From: Phocoena phocoena | Lineage: Eukaryota; Chordata; Mammalia; Artiodactyla; Phocoenidae | DNA length: 64,000 nt | Assembly: GCF_963924675.1 (NCBI RefSeq) | Contig: NC_089220.1 | Coordinates: forward strand, 162,477,270-162,541,269 | Direction: 5' to 3' | Shown: piece after piece, positions 38,537-50,494 of the stretch | Layout of the letters: every line of letters starts with the position of its first letter | How positions within the stretch are numbered: position 1 is the stretch's first letter | Translations under genes and position numbers: made by a program | Notes under the pieces: generated by a model | Databases searched by the model: none | Told to the model about the DNA's origin: nothing | Seen by the model: the letters and a program-made list of their open reading frames with translations, nothing else

Positions 38537-38725
38537 GTACGCGGGCCTCTCACTGTTGTGGCCTCTCCCGTTGCGGAGCACAGGCTCCGGACGCGCAGGC
38601 TCAGCGGCCATGGCTCACGGGCCCAGCCGCTCCGCGGCATGTGGGATCTTCCCGGACCGGGGCACGAACCCGAGTCCCCTGCATCGGCAGGCGGACTCTC
38701 AACCACTGCACCACCAGAGAAGCCC
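38537..38725 (-). repeat. CHR-2 type SINE
   Basis: Antisense copy. The poly-T head is replaced by ttttttgtgtgtgtgg, so the A-tail has degenerated to a short (AC)n. The distal end is ccaccagagaagcccccc followed by T-run DNA. No clear target duplication. Confidence 0.88.
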
Positions 38726-38837
38726 CCCCTTTTTTTTTTTAAAGACTTTTTTTTTTCTTTTGATGTGGAGCATTTCTAAAGTTTTTATTGCATTTGTTAC
38801 AATACTGCTTCTGTTTTATGGTTTTGTTTTGGTTTTT

Positions 38838-38949
38838 ATTTTTTTTGGCCCTGAGACATGTGAGATCTTAGCTCCCTGACCAGGGATCAAACCCACACCC
38901 CCTGCATTGGAAAGTGAAGACTCCACCACTGGACCACCAGGGAGGTCCC
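38838..38949 (-). repeat. CHR-1-like SINE
   Basis: Antisense body from ttttttttggccctgagaca to accaccagggaggtccc. Short and diverged. It lies about 110 bp from the CHR-2 copy in the same orientation. Confidence 0.85.
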
Positions 38950-38959
38950 TTTACAGCAT

Positions 38960-39795
38960 TTCTGAGATTTAAAAAGTATACTGTGAGTATTTGCAGACAA
39001 AGGTTTTGAGAGTTTAAATGATTTACTCAAGGTCATCCAGTTATCCAAGGAAAGAGAAAAGTGGGGTTTTTTAATTTCCAACTGCTCAGATTTTAGCACT
39101 GTTTTGTACAGATCTGTATAAAACTTAGTAAAACATGATTCATGATTATGGTTCATCAAGGTGAAGCTTTGCCTGTCGCTGAAGTCACCTCCTTCACAAA
39201 AGCAGTGAGGGTAAAGAAAGTGAGTCAAAATTACTCTGAAAACTCTCCGTGATAGCCCTTAATTTGCAGATAAGTGGCTGAGGAGATGGCTAGGTTGCTC
39301 TAGAGAAAGTCAAGGTGAAAACCCTCAAGAGAAGAGGCCTTTCTCCATCTTCCATGGCGTGTTAGCCCACAGAAGAGGAGTATGATCATGGCTGGGCTCT
39401 GTGGGCCCGAGAGCAGGAAGGACTATTAATGGGATCTCAGAGGGGGATGCTGATGATGAGTCTAATTTGGAAATCATTGGCTTTAAGTGTTAATTGAGTT
39501 TCAGGATGGAAGTGTCATAGCCTTCGTGTATCTCAAAGCAAACTGGTTTATTAATCTAAAGGTTTTGTATAATAACTTTTTTTAAAGTAAGCACACATCT
39601 AAGTAAGAGAAAAGATTCAGTGCACAGTGTTGTATAGTTTTGAAGATTTTTCTTTTTTTCTTTCATATAAAAGAGTAGTATTTTAATGTATTTATTATAG
39701 AAAAAATTTTAAATTGAGAAGTACGTCAAACAGAAAACCTCAGAAATAATCAAAATTAATAGGTTGATGTCCCTTTACTTTAAAAATTAAGATTA
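38960..39795. other. Unclassified DNA, no gene seen
   Basis: No recognised repeat or coding feature. Confidence 0.4.
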
Positions 39796-39796
39796 T

Positions 39797-40150
39797 GGAC
39801 TTCCCTGGTGGCGCAGTGGTTAAGAATCCACCTGCCAATGCAGGGGACATGGGTTTGATCCCCGGTCCGGGAAGATCCCACACCCAGTGGAGCAACTAAA
39901 CCCGTGAGCCACAACTGCCGAGCCTGTGCTCTAGAGTCTGAAAGCCACAACTACTGAGCCCTCGTGCCACAGCTACTGAAGCCCGCACGCCTAGAGCCCA
40001 TGCTCTGCAACAAGAGAAGCCACCGCAATGAGAAGCCCGCACACCGCAACAAAGAGTAGCCCCTGCTCTCCGCAACTAGAGAAAGCCCACGCGCAGCAAC
40101 AAAGATCCAAGGCAGCCAAAAATAAATAAATAAATTTATTCCAAAAAAAA
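39797..40150 (+). repeat. Long tRNA-derived SINE (older CHR relative)
   Basis: CHR-type head (gacttccctggtggcgcagt) followed by an extended body of repeated 'gccacaactactgagcc' modules, ending aaggcagccaaaaataaata and an A-rich tail. The same architecture occurs at 24232 and 57453. Confidence 0.88.
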
Positions 40151-40154
40151 AGAT

Positions 40155-41325
40155 GCAGTTTAAAAAAAAAATTACACTGTGTACTATCAGAACTCTTCTT
40201 TTTGTAATTTACATCTTATAAACTTATTTTTGCATTTCATTTCAAAAGTTATTTTAAAATAATATGAATTATTCACATATCATTGAGCATTAGCCTTAAT
40301 TCAAAGCCCATTACCTGGAGTCTTGGTAGATAAACAGGCACCTATTTAGGGTTGATTGTGTTCATTCTTTTCCTCCTGCAAGACATCGCATCCTCTTAAA
40401 CTACTGAATGGAGCAGCTACCCTGAGCCCTACTAAAACTTAGGCATTTAGGGCCTTAGCTTAAACGTTAGTATTTCTACATTTTTCTTCCTAGGTCATTT
40501 ATTATGGCCAAGGATTTTCAATCTCATTTTGTAAGATATATTTGCTAACCTAACTCAATGCCCCACCTCAGACCATTTTCCCAGACTCTTTCCTTCTGTC
40601 CCCCGGTCTCTAGATGTACAGTCAGCAAAATGTCCTGTAGCCTCAACAACTTCACCTCCTGGCCACCACGAAAAACAGGCTGTGCCTTGAGAACTCTGCC
40701 CTCTGCCTGTGCTGTTGCTGCTCCTCGTTGCTGCCAGCATCTGCCTTCCCACCTTTGATTGTGGCTTTCAGCTGTGTGGGTTGCCAGTCCTGTAATCATT
40801 CTTAGTGGCCTAAGGGTCAGTGAGTTTACCTTCAGAATACTCTCGGTCCTTTCAATTCTCTGACTTCTCCCCAATTCGCTTTCCTTCTACACTTGCAGAT
40901 CTCTTCCTTCTTATGGGCACATCCTGGACACTGTCACCACCGACAGCTTCATTATTTAGCTTTCAAATAACACTGTTTCTGACTAATACTTCCAGACTAC
41001 ATAATCTACCTAATATATTCACTACAGTATTCTTTGTTCTTATTTAGATTCCCAAACCATTGACTCCAAACTAGTTTTTACATTCTTCCTCATCTTCCTC
41101 GTGTCTTTACTTGCATTCTTACCAAAGTTAAATTCTATGGTCCATTATTAAAAGTATTCTCTTGGTAATATTGTCAACTCCTTTTCACCATTTCTCTCTG
41201 AATTATTTATTGGGAAAAACTCCGCTTCTAAATGTACCTAACTACCTGTCCTTTCTGTGAATACACCAGGGCAGCTAAATGTAGAGGAAGAAAATTATCA
41301 AAGCTACTAGGTTGTGCATATATGT
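40155..41325. other. Unclassified, partly pyrimidine-rich DNA
   Basis: From about 40545 to 41200 the sequence is C/T-rich with frames of 66-109 codons on both strands. That is expected in compositionally skewed old repeat DNA. It may be a decayed L2-like element, but I cannot name it. Confidence 0.35.
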
Positions 41326-41340
41326 TTACCCCCATCTCTT

Positions 41341-41551
41341 TTTTTTTTTTTTTTTTTTTGCGGTACGCAGGCCTCTCACTGTTGTGGCCTCTCCCATTGC
41401 GGAGCACAGGCTCCGGACGCACAGGCTCAGCGGCCACGGCTCATGGGCCCAGCTGCTCCGCGGCACGTGGGATCTTCCTGGACCGGGGCACGAACCCGTG
41501 TCCCCTGCATCGGCAGGCGGACTCTCAACCACTGCGCCACCAGGGAAACCC
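41341..41551 (-). repeat. CHR-2 type SINE
   Basis: Antisense copy with a poly-T head and a 14-bp target-site duplication, tacccccatctctt, at 41327-41340 and 41552-41565. Confidence 0.93.
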
Positions 41552-41569
41552 TACCCCCATCTCTTTTCC

Positions 41570-42285
41570 AGACTCACCAAAATAACAACAACAAAGAATA
41601 AAAGCCGTATAAATCCACAAGGATGAGGCAGTGATGAATAGGCAACAAAAGATCATTTTAAAAGGGAAACATAGGTGAAGGATGACTTATCTGAGTGGAA
41701 CAAGCTGAAGCCTAAGTACCTGCAGAAGGGGCTTCCAATGAGGCATAAGTGCATTCACCCCATAGACACCCAACAGGGCCCGACAGTTGGAGCACTGAGT
41801 ACCTCAATGGCAGAATGGAGCATTACGTTGGAAAATAACTTGTTGAAAGCCCATAAGGAGTTGTTAGATATCCAAGCCCCAGCTGTACCCACCCATTCAG
41901 GAGATGTATTCTCTGGAGAAATTGTGTCACTGTGGATGCAAGAAGAGTAGGTTCAGCAGAGAACAGCCATGAGCTGCTGCTTCAAGAATTGCCAGTTTGC
42001 ATTTTTAATGATGAAAACCTTGTTTTTCTTTTCCTTTTCCTTCACTGCCCCCAAAGCTCCGGCAGTTAACTTTATATCTTCCCCATGCCAAACTTCCACC
42101 ACCACCACACAGTGAAAGACTGAAGTCTCTCTCAGTTGAGAGGCTAAATGACACCAGAATAAAGACGTACAAATTCTATAATAGGGCAGTGCCAAGAAAA
42201 GGAGGCTTATTGCCTTAAAATGTAGCCCATTAGTCAACCAGTTCAGCCCATGCCAGAGACCCAGTGATCATCTTTTCAGGGCTTT
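41570..42285. other. Unclassified DNA with a 91-codon open frame
   Basis: The plus-strand frame at 41675-41950 (MKDDLSEWNKLKPKYLQKGL...) looks protein-like in composition: charged, not low-complexity. It could be a fragment of a processed pseudogene. I do not recognise the protein, and no intron signals or poly-A tail settle the question. Confidence 0.25.
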
Positions 42286-42289
42286 ACTC

Positions 42290-43620
42290 TTAACACCTAG
42301 AAAGCTAAGAAGAACCAAATGTAGAGGAAAGATGCTAATATAAAAGACAGATAAAACTAATAAATCAAAAGATTCAAGTAGAAAAATGGAATTCATATGA
42401 AACAGAAACAGTGTGGGGAATCTAAAGAAAAATGTTTAATTCTGTTTAATGTGCTCAGAGAGTTAGGAAGTATATTATACTCGGTGTCTATAAAAAATAG
42501 AGAAAAAAGAGCCTAAAGAAATCTAAAGTATCTCTCAGAATTTTAAAACATTAATAAAAATGTTGGCAGATAAAGGCAGAGAATTCTCCTAAAAAGTAGA
42601 ATATAAAGACAAAGAACATATGTGATAAAAATAAGAAAATTTAAGGATCAATTCAGAAGGTTAGTATCTAAAAAGTAAGAGTTTCAGAAAGAAAGAACAG
42701 AGAAAATAAAGTAGGAAGAGAATTGTGAAAGAAATAATGCAAAAACTTCCCCAGACTGATGAAGTGTCAGGTACAGTGAGTGAAAAAAGAACCCTACAAA
42801 GACTGTCCATGGGGGAAGTTCAGAAAACCTGGGAATGACAACACTCTCCATGAATGTAACAGTTCACATACAAAGAATGAGGGATAATCCGAGAAACACT
42901 GGAAACTAGAAGAGAATGGAGGGAAGACAATACATCTTCTGGCTTATTTATTAGATAACATGATTTTCAAAACTGAGTTCCAAACTAAAAATTGAATATG
43001 AGTGTTGTATTTCAAACAAAAGATCTCAAAAAATGAACATCCCAGGCTTTGCTGGTGGCGCAGTCGTTGGGAGTCCGCCTGCCGATGCAGGGGACACGGG
43101 TTTGAGCCCCGGTCCGGGAAGATCCCACATGCCCCAGAGCGGCTGGGCCCGTGAGCCATGGCCACTGAGCCTGCGCGTCCGGAGCCTGTTCTCCGCAATG
43201 GGAGAGGCCACAACAGTGAGAGGCCCGAGTACCGAAAAAAAAAAAAAAAAAATGAACATCCCACCTAGTCTGTGCCCTAACAAAATGAAGGAGGAAACCG
43301 AGGAAGAGGAGGAAATGGGATCCAGAACACCGGGGTGATATTCAAGAGAAGTCCCAGAAAAGTCCCTGGAAAGCAGGTCTAGAGAATAAGCAGTCCAGGT
43401 TGGCCCAAAGAATCAACCCAAAGGGGACTTCGGAAGTCTCCAAAAGAAATAGTGTCTTAATAGTCTGATATTTTAATCTAGTGGAAAATTGTATTAAGAA
43501 GTTGTTGGAGAGTTTAAGAATCAGCCAGAAAGCCTAGAAAACTTAGCAAATTAAAATAAATTGGATAATTAGCTCCAGGAAAAAAGCAAAAAATCAAAAA
43601 AAGTAAACGGATGGTTAATT
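42290..43620 (+). mobile_element. Old L1 / HAL1 relic, ORF1 region, split by a SINE
   Basis: Sense passages (gcaaaaacttccccagactg, ccatgggggaagttcagaaa, ggagggaagacaatacatct, then ttccaaactaaaaattgaat) follow ORF1 order of old L1 or HAL1 elements. Frames are destroyed. A CHR-2 SINE lies at 43045-43250. Confidence 0.5.
43045..43250 (+). repeat. CHR-2 type SINE
   Basis: Sense copy with A-tail and a 13-bp target-site duplication, aatgaacatccca, at 43032-43044 and 43251-43263. The head reads ggctttgctggtggcgcagt, a variant of the usual cttccctgg. Confidence 0.94.
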
Positions 43621-43976
43621 TTCGTACACTATTGGCTCAGCAGTTAACAGCAATATTTATGTAGTAATAATATTATAAACTCTGAATATGGATTTAATTA
43701 TATGGAGTGGTGGAGGGAGGGCTCTAAGAGGCAGTGAGCAAGGAGCTGCTGGTTTTATAACACAATGAAATTTTTAGCTATAACAATAAAATAGATAAAT
43801 CAAAACCACCACATATGTGTATCATTAATAAAAATAGAGGTTCACACTAGAAGAAACAGTTAAGGAGATTGAAAGTATTTGTCTTAGAAGCTTAAGACTT
43901 TTAGTGCAACTTGAGTTTTTGAACCATATGCATGCAATACTGTAATGAAAATATAAATATAACAAAGTCCCCCGGA

Positions 43977-43977
<1 letters not shown>

Positions 43978-44021
<44 letters not shown>

Positions 44022-44027
44022 CACTCA
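43978..44027 (+). repeat. (CA)n microsatellite grading into (TCAC)n
   Basis: About eighteen CA units, then tcacactcactcact. Length polymorphism is likely. Cysteine-valine frames here are artefacts of the repeat. Confidence 0.95.
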
Positions 44028-44048
44028 CTAACCCTAACCGTAACCCTG
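44028..44048 (+). repeat. Short telomere-like (CCCTAA) run
   Basis: The sequence carries aaccctaaccgtaaccct: three CCCTAA-type units with one C-to-G change, directly after the microsatellite. Confidence 0.7.
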
Positions 44049-44074
44049 TTTGAGGTCATATTTATGACCTCAAA
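44049..44074. other. 26-bp inverted repeat: two 12-bp perfect arms, 2-nt spacer
   Basis: Arm tttgaggtcata, spacer tt, arm tatgacctcaaa. It abuts the telomere-like run. The arms carry AGGTCA-type half sites in inverted orientation, which by known motif rules resembles a nuclear-receptor half-site pair, though it is not evidence of binding. Confidence 0.85.
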
Positions 44075-44159
44075 TGAGCACTCAGCACTGCTTGAACATG
44101 CTGTTATATGTTTCTAGATTGAGTGCTTTTTGAGTCAGAAATTACTCCAGTTTCATGCA

Positions 44160-44765
44160 TTTTCCTCTCTTCCTCAAGCCTCCCACCCCAAAGTACCATC
44201 ACTGCCAATTAATTACCCTCAAATTTCTTTATAAGATTTGTTAGCAGAGAACTCCCAAGTCTTTCCATCAGCAAATGACCCATTCTTATCCATATTCTAT
44301 CTCAGAAAAGACCCTGTTCCCCATGGGCTCTGGAGCCCATTCCTTCTTGCACCCCAAGAATTTCATCACCCCCTCTCTCTTTATCAGACAGCAACCTCTC
44401 CATATCTACTGAATTATCAACAAACATGCTCTCTAGCTATACCCTTAAAATAAAGAAGACAACACAGCCCTCACTTGTTCCCACTTGCTATCCCAGCTCC
44501 CAATAAATCCATCTTATCCTCTTCAAAGTGTTGTCCACGCTCAGTGTCTCCAACTTGGTCCTTCCATTGGCACTGCAACCTCTCTAATTCCACCATAAAC
44601 GTAGTTACTGATGTATTTGCTTATTGTCTTTCTCTACACCCCCCTCCCTCGATAAAATGTACACTTTGTGAGGGCAGGACTTTGGCTTTTATGCTGCTAT
44701 CCCAACACTTTGGGCATAGCACCTGGCCCTCAATAAATATCTTCAAACAAATGAATTAAGTATCA
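44160..44765 (+). repeat. L2-like relic ending in an L2 3' tail
   Basis: The end reads tgtgagggcaggactttggc, then agcacctggccctcaataaa tatcttcaaacaaatgaatt, the standard L2 3' terminus in sense. The pyrimidine-rich block upstream (44160-44640) may belong to the same element; only the last 130 bp are secure. Confidence 0.6.
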
Positions 44766-44769
44766 AATC

Positions 44770-46600
44770 TTTGTTTCAAAACAACACAATGATTTTTAAA
44801 AAGATGTTTTAGTGCATAATATATGGTACACAATATTGGACATACAGCGTGACAATTACTTGAATACTTTTAAAAAAACATTTGATTTAATACAAATATG
44901 CAATGCAAATCAAGTGAAAAGACATACTTAATTATTTTGCACTAATCTATGTTTATATTATATATATATATAAATATAACATCCTACAAACATAGTTAAA
45001 TATTTAGTAACATAATCACAACCAATACATGCTACATGTCAGTTCTAATTGCTTAAAAATTCCATTTTTAGTGCATGTTTATTTCCTTGCAAATGTAGTA
45101 AGGTGCTCAGAAATCATTTAAACTATATATATAGTTTTTAAATTTAACGGGAAATGCTTATTGCTCTGTAGATGGGGTGTCACAAAATCGTCTAATATCG
45201 GGATTTATTGTAACAGAAACTGCTGAAACCTAAGGAGAGATGAGGCAACATCTCTTTGGTAAAGATCTGTCAGCATCACCAGCTTGTTCTTGCCCTGACT
45301 TTTTCTTTTTTCCAATTTCTTTCTCCTGCTATGTACCTAGAATATCCCAAGCCAGGTGGTTAACGACCTATTATCCTTAAAATTTATGAGATTTTCACAA
45401 GGTGAAATAGCCTCTAACAGAGTCATTTTTCTTCCGTTGCCAGCTGCACCACCCTATTCTTATTTAGAGATTCTGCCCACAGAGGTGGTCATCCAGAGCT
45501 CCATCCTCACCAGGTGTTACACATGAAGGACCATCATTCTTCATTATGTCTAAGGGTGTGAAGTTTTAAGAGATCATCACATACTCTAACAACAAAGATA
45601 TATAAACAATGGAAATATATGTCTTTGTGTAATAATTTTTTTCTGTATTGTATTTGGGGATTTTTGCACATCTTTGAGTGAGATCGATCTATGATTTTGT
45701 GGGTGTGCTATACTTGATTTATGTAGCAGAGATATGTAACTTTATGGCACAAATTAGTTAACCTTTCTTTTTTATATGTTTAGAAAGGAATTCGAAGGGA
45801 ATTAGAAATTTTATAAATTTCTAATTACAAATCTTATAAAGAAATTTGAGGGTAAGTAATTGGCAGAGATAATTAGCTAGGAATTATCTGTTTATTAAAC
45901 ATTTGAGAGAATTCACCAGTAAATTGATCTAAACCAGGAAATATGTTAGGAGATTTTTCATTAATAACAAAACGGTTCTATTGTTATTATCCATTTTCTA
46001 TGTTTAGAAGAGCTTATATAACATGAGGATTATTAATTCATTAACAACTTGAGAAAATTCATCAGTATAGTGATTTAGAGATAGAAACTCTATTGAAAGG
46101 AGCCTGTGGATAATTTAGAACAATAGGTTCTTCTGCTATTTTTACTTCTCTCTCACAGGGTCCTCTGCTTCTTGTACAGATTGATTTGCCTTTTACCCAT
46201 GAGTTAAAAAATCTTACAGCACAATGTACTCTTATATTCAGATTGTTGGTAATTTATTTAGGGTTTTGGCATCTATAAGTGACATTGCTCCCAGGTTTTC
46301 TTCTGTGCATAATATTTTTTGAGGTTCTGTTACCAGACAAGCATTAGATCTCTGAAGTAAATTGGGTAGCTTTTTATTCTCTGAAATGGCACATAAAGCA
46401 TGAGAATTACCTTTTCTAGAAACTTGGAGAGGACAAAGCCGCCAAATAGCCTGGTCTTGAAGCAGTTTTTAAGGCTTTTTCAATATCATATGTGTTATTG
46501 AACTACTCTAGATTTCTACTGCTTACCTTAATTATATAATTTATAGTATCCTTGCAAAATCATTCATTTCGTTGAGGTTTTCAAGTTTCTGTTTATAGAG
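44770..46600. other. Unclassified AT-rich DNA, no gene seen
   Basis: Holds one perfect hairpin (45800-45826). No recognised repeat or coding feature. Confidence 0.4.
45800..45826. other. Perfect inverted repeat: 12-bp stem, 3-nt loop
   Basis: Arms aattagaaattt and aaatttctaatt around tat. The low GC makes a chance origin plausible. Confidence 0.8.
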
Positions 46601-46604
46601 CTTA

Positions 46605-46745
46605 GTATATAAATATGTATGTATATACATATAATACATAAATAAATTTATTTTATATACATTATATATAATCTATATATATTTACATATTAACATTTAC
46701 ACTTACAAATATATGTTAAATATACATACATGTATAATATATACG
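46605..46745. repeat. AT-rich low-complexity stretch
   Basis: Dense TATA, TACATA and ATGTAT units (tatgtatgtatatacatata) with short palindromes. No unit is long enough for a clean microsatellite. Confidence 0.8.
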
Positions 46746-46749
46746 CTTG

Positions 46750-48040
46750 TGTGAGCATGTGTGCATTAAATTTGAATAGTAACAAGTGCCATGAAGCAAA
46801 ATCATTAGGGTGGGCAGGTTGCTAGGAAGGGACGGGGAAGGGATGATGGCAGTGATGTATTTCAGATAAACTTGCTGATTAAGGCCTCTCTGAGAAGGTG
46901 TAATTTGAGTCAAGATCACAATTCCATGGAAGTTCAAGCTATTCCAAGATTTGGGCACACTGCTTAACTGTCAGGAAAAGCAGAAAACAGGAAGTCCCCG
47001 AGGCAAGAACAAGCTTAGCGTGTTTAGGGAAGAGCAGTACCAGACAACATGTGGTCTAATAGATTCCAATGCACCTAGAACAAGGCCTAGCATACAGAAG
47101 GTATTCAATAATTACTCACTGAACAAAGAGTGCAGGGTTTAGACTTTTTTCTCAGTTGACTGGAAAGTCATTAGAAGATTCTTTGTTTTGTACTGAGCAA
47201 GTAGAGGGCCTTGTTACTTCACCAGAAGGTCAAAGTGAGTCCTAAACACCCGTGGATTCTCACCCTGGGCTTTGTGAGTACTCTGGTTAGTGGACGTTCT
47301 TTCCAGAGGCTGACAATTCATTGTTTATTCTTTCTAATTTTCAGCCTTACCATCTTGTGTGTTTTCGTATGTATTTCAGTGCACATATATTCAATGAAGG
47401 AGAGAAAACAAGAAGAAAGACTTGCTGGAATTAAGTCACAATCTATGTTTTAAAGGAAAATTCTTTCACACTTCATAGGATGACAGGAGAAAAAGTTCAG
47501 AAACCTATTTCTTGCTAGTTTACGCTCCACAGCAAAAACTTAATGCCTTTTTCATCTTTATCTCAGAACGAGACTGGTTTCTATTGACTTGCAGCCATTT
47601 TCAGTTGCCCAGTTTGTGAATTATTTAGTTTCTTTGCTATTCTTTCCCCCTTCCATCCAACTCCAGGGAAATAATACTTCATAACAGTTGAGAAAAAAAG
47701 CAGACGTGAGAAGCTCAAAACATCAATTTTGGGAGTTTTCTGGGGGTTTTTAGTGTCACATCAGCTATCTGTATGAGCAAAAGGGGAAAAGAAGGACAAT
47801 TTTTATCTGCTTTATTTCTTCTCTGAAGTAGTTAAAGTTGTTTCTATTTTAATAGTTTGAAATAACATGAATGTGCCTCCTCCCTACTTTTGCAATTCTG
47901 TGCAACTTGACTACCAATCCAAGTGGACATTGCAGTAAAAGCCACACAGGAGCATGCGATTTGTATTTTCAAGTAATCATCCCCTAAGGACAAAACGTGA
48001 TCATATATACGCTGCTTTTTTGTTAGGAAATGGAATATAG
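46750..48040. other. Unclassified DNA with an L2 tail at about 47055-47130
   Basis: The stretch aacaaggcctagcatacaga then aggtattcaataattactca ctgaacaaa matches a degraded L2 3' end in sense. Nothing else is recognised. Confidence 0.45.
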
Positions 48041-48053
48041 TAAGAATTTTATA

Positions 48054-48261
48054 GGGGCTTCCCTGGTGGCGCAGTGGTTGAGAGCCCGCCTACCGATGCA
48101 GGGGACACGGGTTCGTGCCCCGGTCCGGGAGGATCCCACATGCCGCGGAGCGGCTGGGCCCGTGAGCCATGGCCGCTGGGCCTGCGCGTCTGGAGCCTGT
48201 GCTCCGCAGCGGGAGGGGCCACAACAGTGAGAGGCCCACGTACCGCAAAAAAAAAAAAAAA
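48054..48261 (+). repeat. CHR-2 type SINE
   Basis: Sense copy with A-tail and a 12-bp target-site duplication, aagaattttata, at 48042-48053 and 48262-48273. The 181-codon minus-strand frame across it is an artefact of reading the SINE backwards. Confidence 0.94.
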
Positions 48262-48274
48262 AAGAATTTTATAA

Positions 48275-48838
48275 ATATTCATATGGTGCGATGACAAGAA
48301 CATAGGTGAAGCAGTTTTGAGAACCTGAATTCTAGTCCCATTAGGGGCTACCTCAATTGTCCCACTCCCCTTCTTCTGGCACAGGCTCAGCCTAGGGATC
48401 AGAAAGCATTCGGTCTGAGCTGATGCTTTCATGCAAAGTTGGGATGGCACTACTTCCTCCCCCTTGGAGTACTTCCGATGGGTAGAAACCACAGAGGATG
48501 GGGCGGGGCGGGATGGGGGGTAGAAATGTTCATCACAGGCAGCAAGCATCCTAAACACCTGCTCTTCCTTCCCCTCCCTGTATAACTGGCTCAAGAGCCT
48601 CCAGGCATATTCAGATGTAAAAATGCTTTTTAAATGGCATAATTAATAAGTCATGAAAATAGAAGCTGTGGCAATGTCTTTTCACTGCTCCCTAAGTCTT
48701 ACTGTTGCTCAGGCAGGGATGGAGACAGGGCAGTTGTCAGATGCCAGTTCCCTGGAGGGCCAGTATGTTGGGTCAGGGAATGGTCAGGACCATGATTTAC
48801 ACCAGAAAGCAAGAGGCTGGGTATCAAAGAGCCTGACA
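48275..48838. other. Unclassified DNA, no gene seen
   Basis: Contains a G-rich patch, gatggggcggggcgggatgg, near 48498. No coding support. Confidence 0.4.
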
Positions 48839-48839
48839 T

Positions 48840-49040
48840 AGATAACACTTTACAGTTAGCAATGTACTTTCACATGCATTGTTTTATTTAATTCTCCTAC
48901 ACATCTTGTTAGGTGAGTTGTAATTCTTACTGTTTATAAATAGGAAACTGAAGTGATTTGACTCTCCTAAAGCCACATAGCTAGAAAGTGGCAGAGTCTA
49001 GCTTGAAACCCAGGTGCCCTGACTCTCATTACTTACTCTT
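48840..49040 (-). repeat. MIR SINE
   Basis: Antisense order: tttcacatgcattgttttat, ttataaataggaaactgaag, aagccacatagctagaaagt, ttgaaacccaggtgccctga. Well preserved. Confidence 0.82.
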
Positions 49041-49214
49041 TTCCAAGCTCTACATCTGCCTCCCCTACACCTAGATGTTTCCAGGGTAAAGCTTAATGTG
49101 ATAAATGGGAGTTTTCAGACCATGAGGATCACGAATATCTCCACTGTTTCTCTCCTAACATACAAAAATTGCGAGGTTGACTGCTATTATAAACAACTAT
49201 ATTCCAACTTTAGG

Positions 49215-49455
49215 AAGACCATGGGAAGCAAAACCATGTAGTGAACAGAGCACCACGCGAGAGCCAAAGAGATGTAGTTTAAAGTCTAGTTCAGAGTGTA
49301 CCTCTGGTGACTTACTGCTCAACCACTCTGGGCCTTTATTTCCTCAACTATGAAATGGGGTAATAGCTCTTATCTTGTAACATTAGTGTTCCACAAGTAA
49401 TACATTAAAGCATTTAGAATATTGTTTAGCACGCAGCAGGTGTTCAATTCAATCT
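49215..49455 (+). repeat. MIR SINE
   Basis: Sense order: atgtagtgaacagagcacca, actctgggcctttatttcct, tatgaaatggggtaatagct, tagcacgcagcaggtgttca. Confidence 0.78.
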
Positions 49456-49543
49456 CTATGGGGCTTAGTATATTGTAGTTTTCTGAAGCATGAATGTCAT
49501 TGTAGGATGATCTTGGTTTCTATAAACAAAAATGATATTCATG

Positions 49544-49743
49544 GGCTTCCCTGGTGGCGCAGTGGTTGAGAGTCCGCCTGCCGATGCAGGGGACGCGGGT
49601 TTGTGCCCCGGTCCGGGAGGATCCCACATGCCGCGGAGCGGCTGGGCCCGTGAGCCATGGCCGCTGAGCCTGTGCGTCCGGAGCCTGTGCTCCGCAACGG
49701 GAGAGGCCACGACAGTGAGAGGCCCGTGTACCGCAAAAAAAAA
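49544..49743 (+). repeat. CHR-2 type SINE
   Basis: Sense copy with A-tail and a 16-bp target-site duplication, aaaaatgatattcatg, at 49528-49543 and 49744-49759. The duplication is perfect, implying a recent insertion. Confidence 0.95.
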
Positions 49744-49759
49744 AAAAATGATATTCATG

Positions 49760-50490
49760 ATTTTAATAATCATAACGTGTTGCTGTAAACATGCCTAATA
49801 AAAAGAAAAACAAGTCTACTGCTCTAATGCTAAATGCTAAATCTAATCTGGACTGTATTCAAACTGCATGCTCCTTCTGGAGGGATTTGCCTTCTACAGG
49901 CATAAAAAACTGTAAAATTAGAGTAAGTATGGCTGAAAAAATATACTGCAGTAAAGAACTGGGAAATCTAGAGGTCAGTTTAGCATCCCATTAATAATCT
50001 GAATATAATTCAAACTTATCTCTCGAAATCCCATCAGTCATAGATGATTTCTATATACTTAGATGACCATTTTTCTCTGAAACATTGTTGTACAATACGT
50101 ACATAAATGTGTAATGCTTTGGAATAAATATAACTTAATATATCACCTGTTCCATTCATGTCTAGTTGAGATTGCACATTTTTTCACTTTCTGGCTCTGG
50201 AAAAATAGTTTCTTGAAGCTATTGTTTTCATCTTCTTCTTTAGCACTTTTCTTTACCTTTCTTATACTTCATATATTTTATTTTCTGCTTTGTCTCTTAT
50301 TTATTTTTAAATGTGTTTTTTATCTCCCAAGTTTATGCTCCTACAAATTCTCAAGCATGTCTTGCCCATCCTTTTTATATCTAGCAGACTACCTTGTACA
50401 TAGTAGACATTCAATAAATACTTTATGAATAAGGGATTATTGATTTAATGAGGAGAACTTCAGGGATCAAAATGCAAGAGTAGGAAAACT
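49760..50490. other. Unclassified DNA with an L2 tail at about 50335-50435
   Basis: The stretch ctagcagactaccttgtaca tagtagacattcaataaata matches an L2 3' end in sense. The 104-codon T-rich frame across it is not a gene. Confidence 0.45.
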
Positions 50491-50494
50491 GGTT

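Noticed and set aside
43825..44117. Cys-Val and Thr-His repeat proteins
   Set aside because: They are translations of the (CA)n microsatellite.
48049..48594. Longest open frame in the window (181 codons, minus strand)
   Set aside because: Its C-terminal half is the CHR-2 SINE read backwards, and the rest has no domain. The same SINE-derived peptide recurs at every CHR-2 copy.
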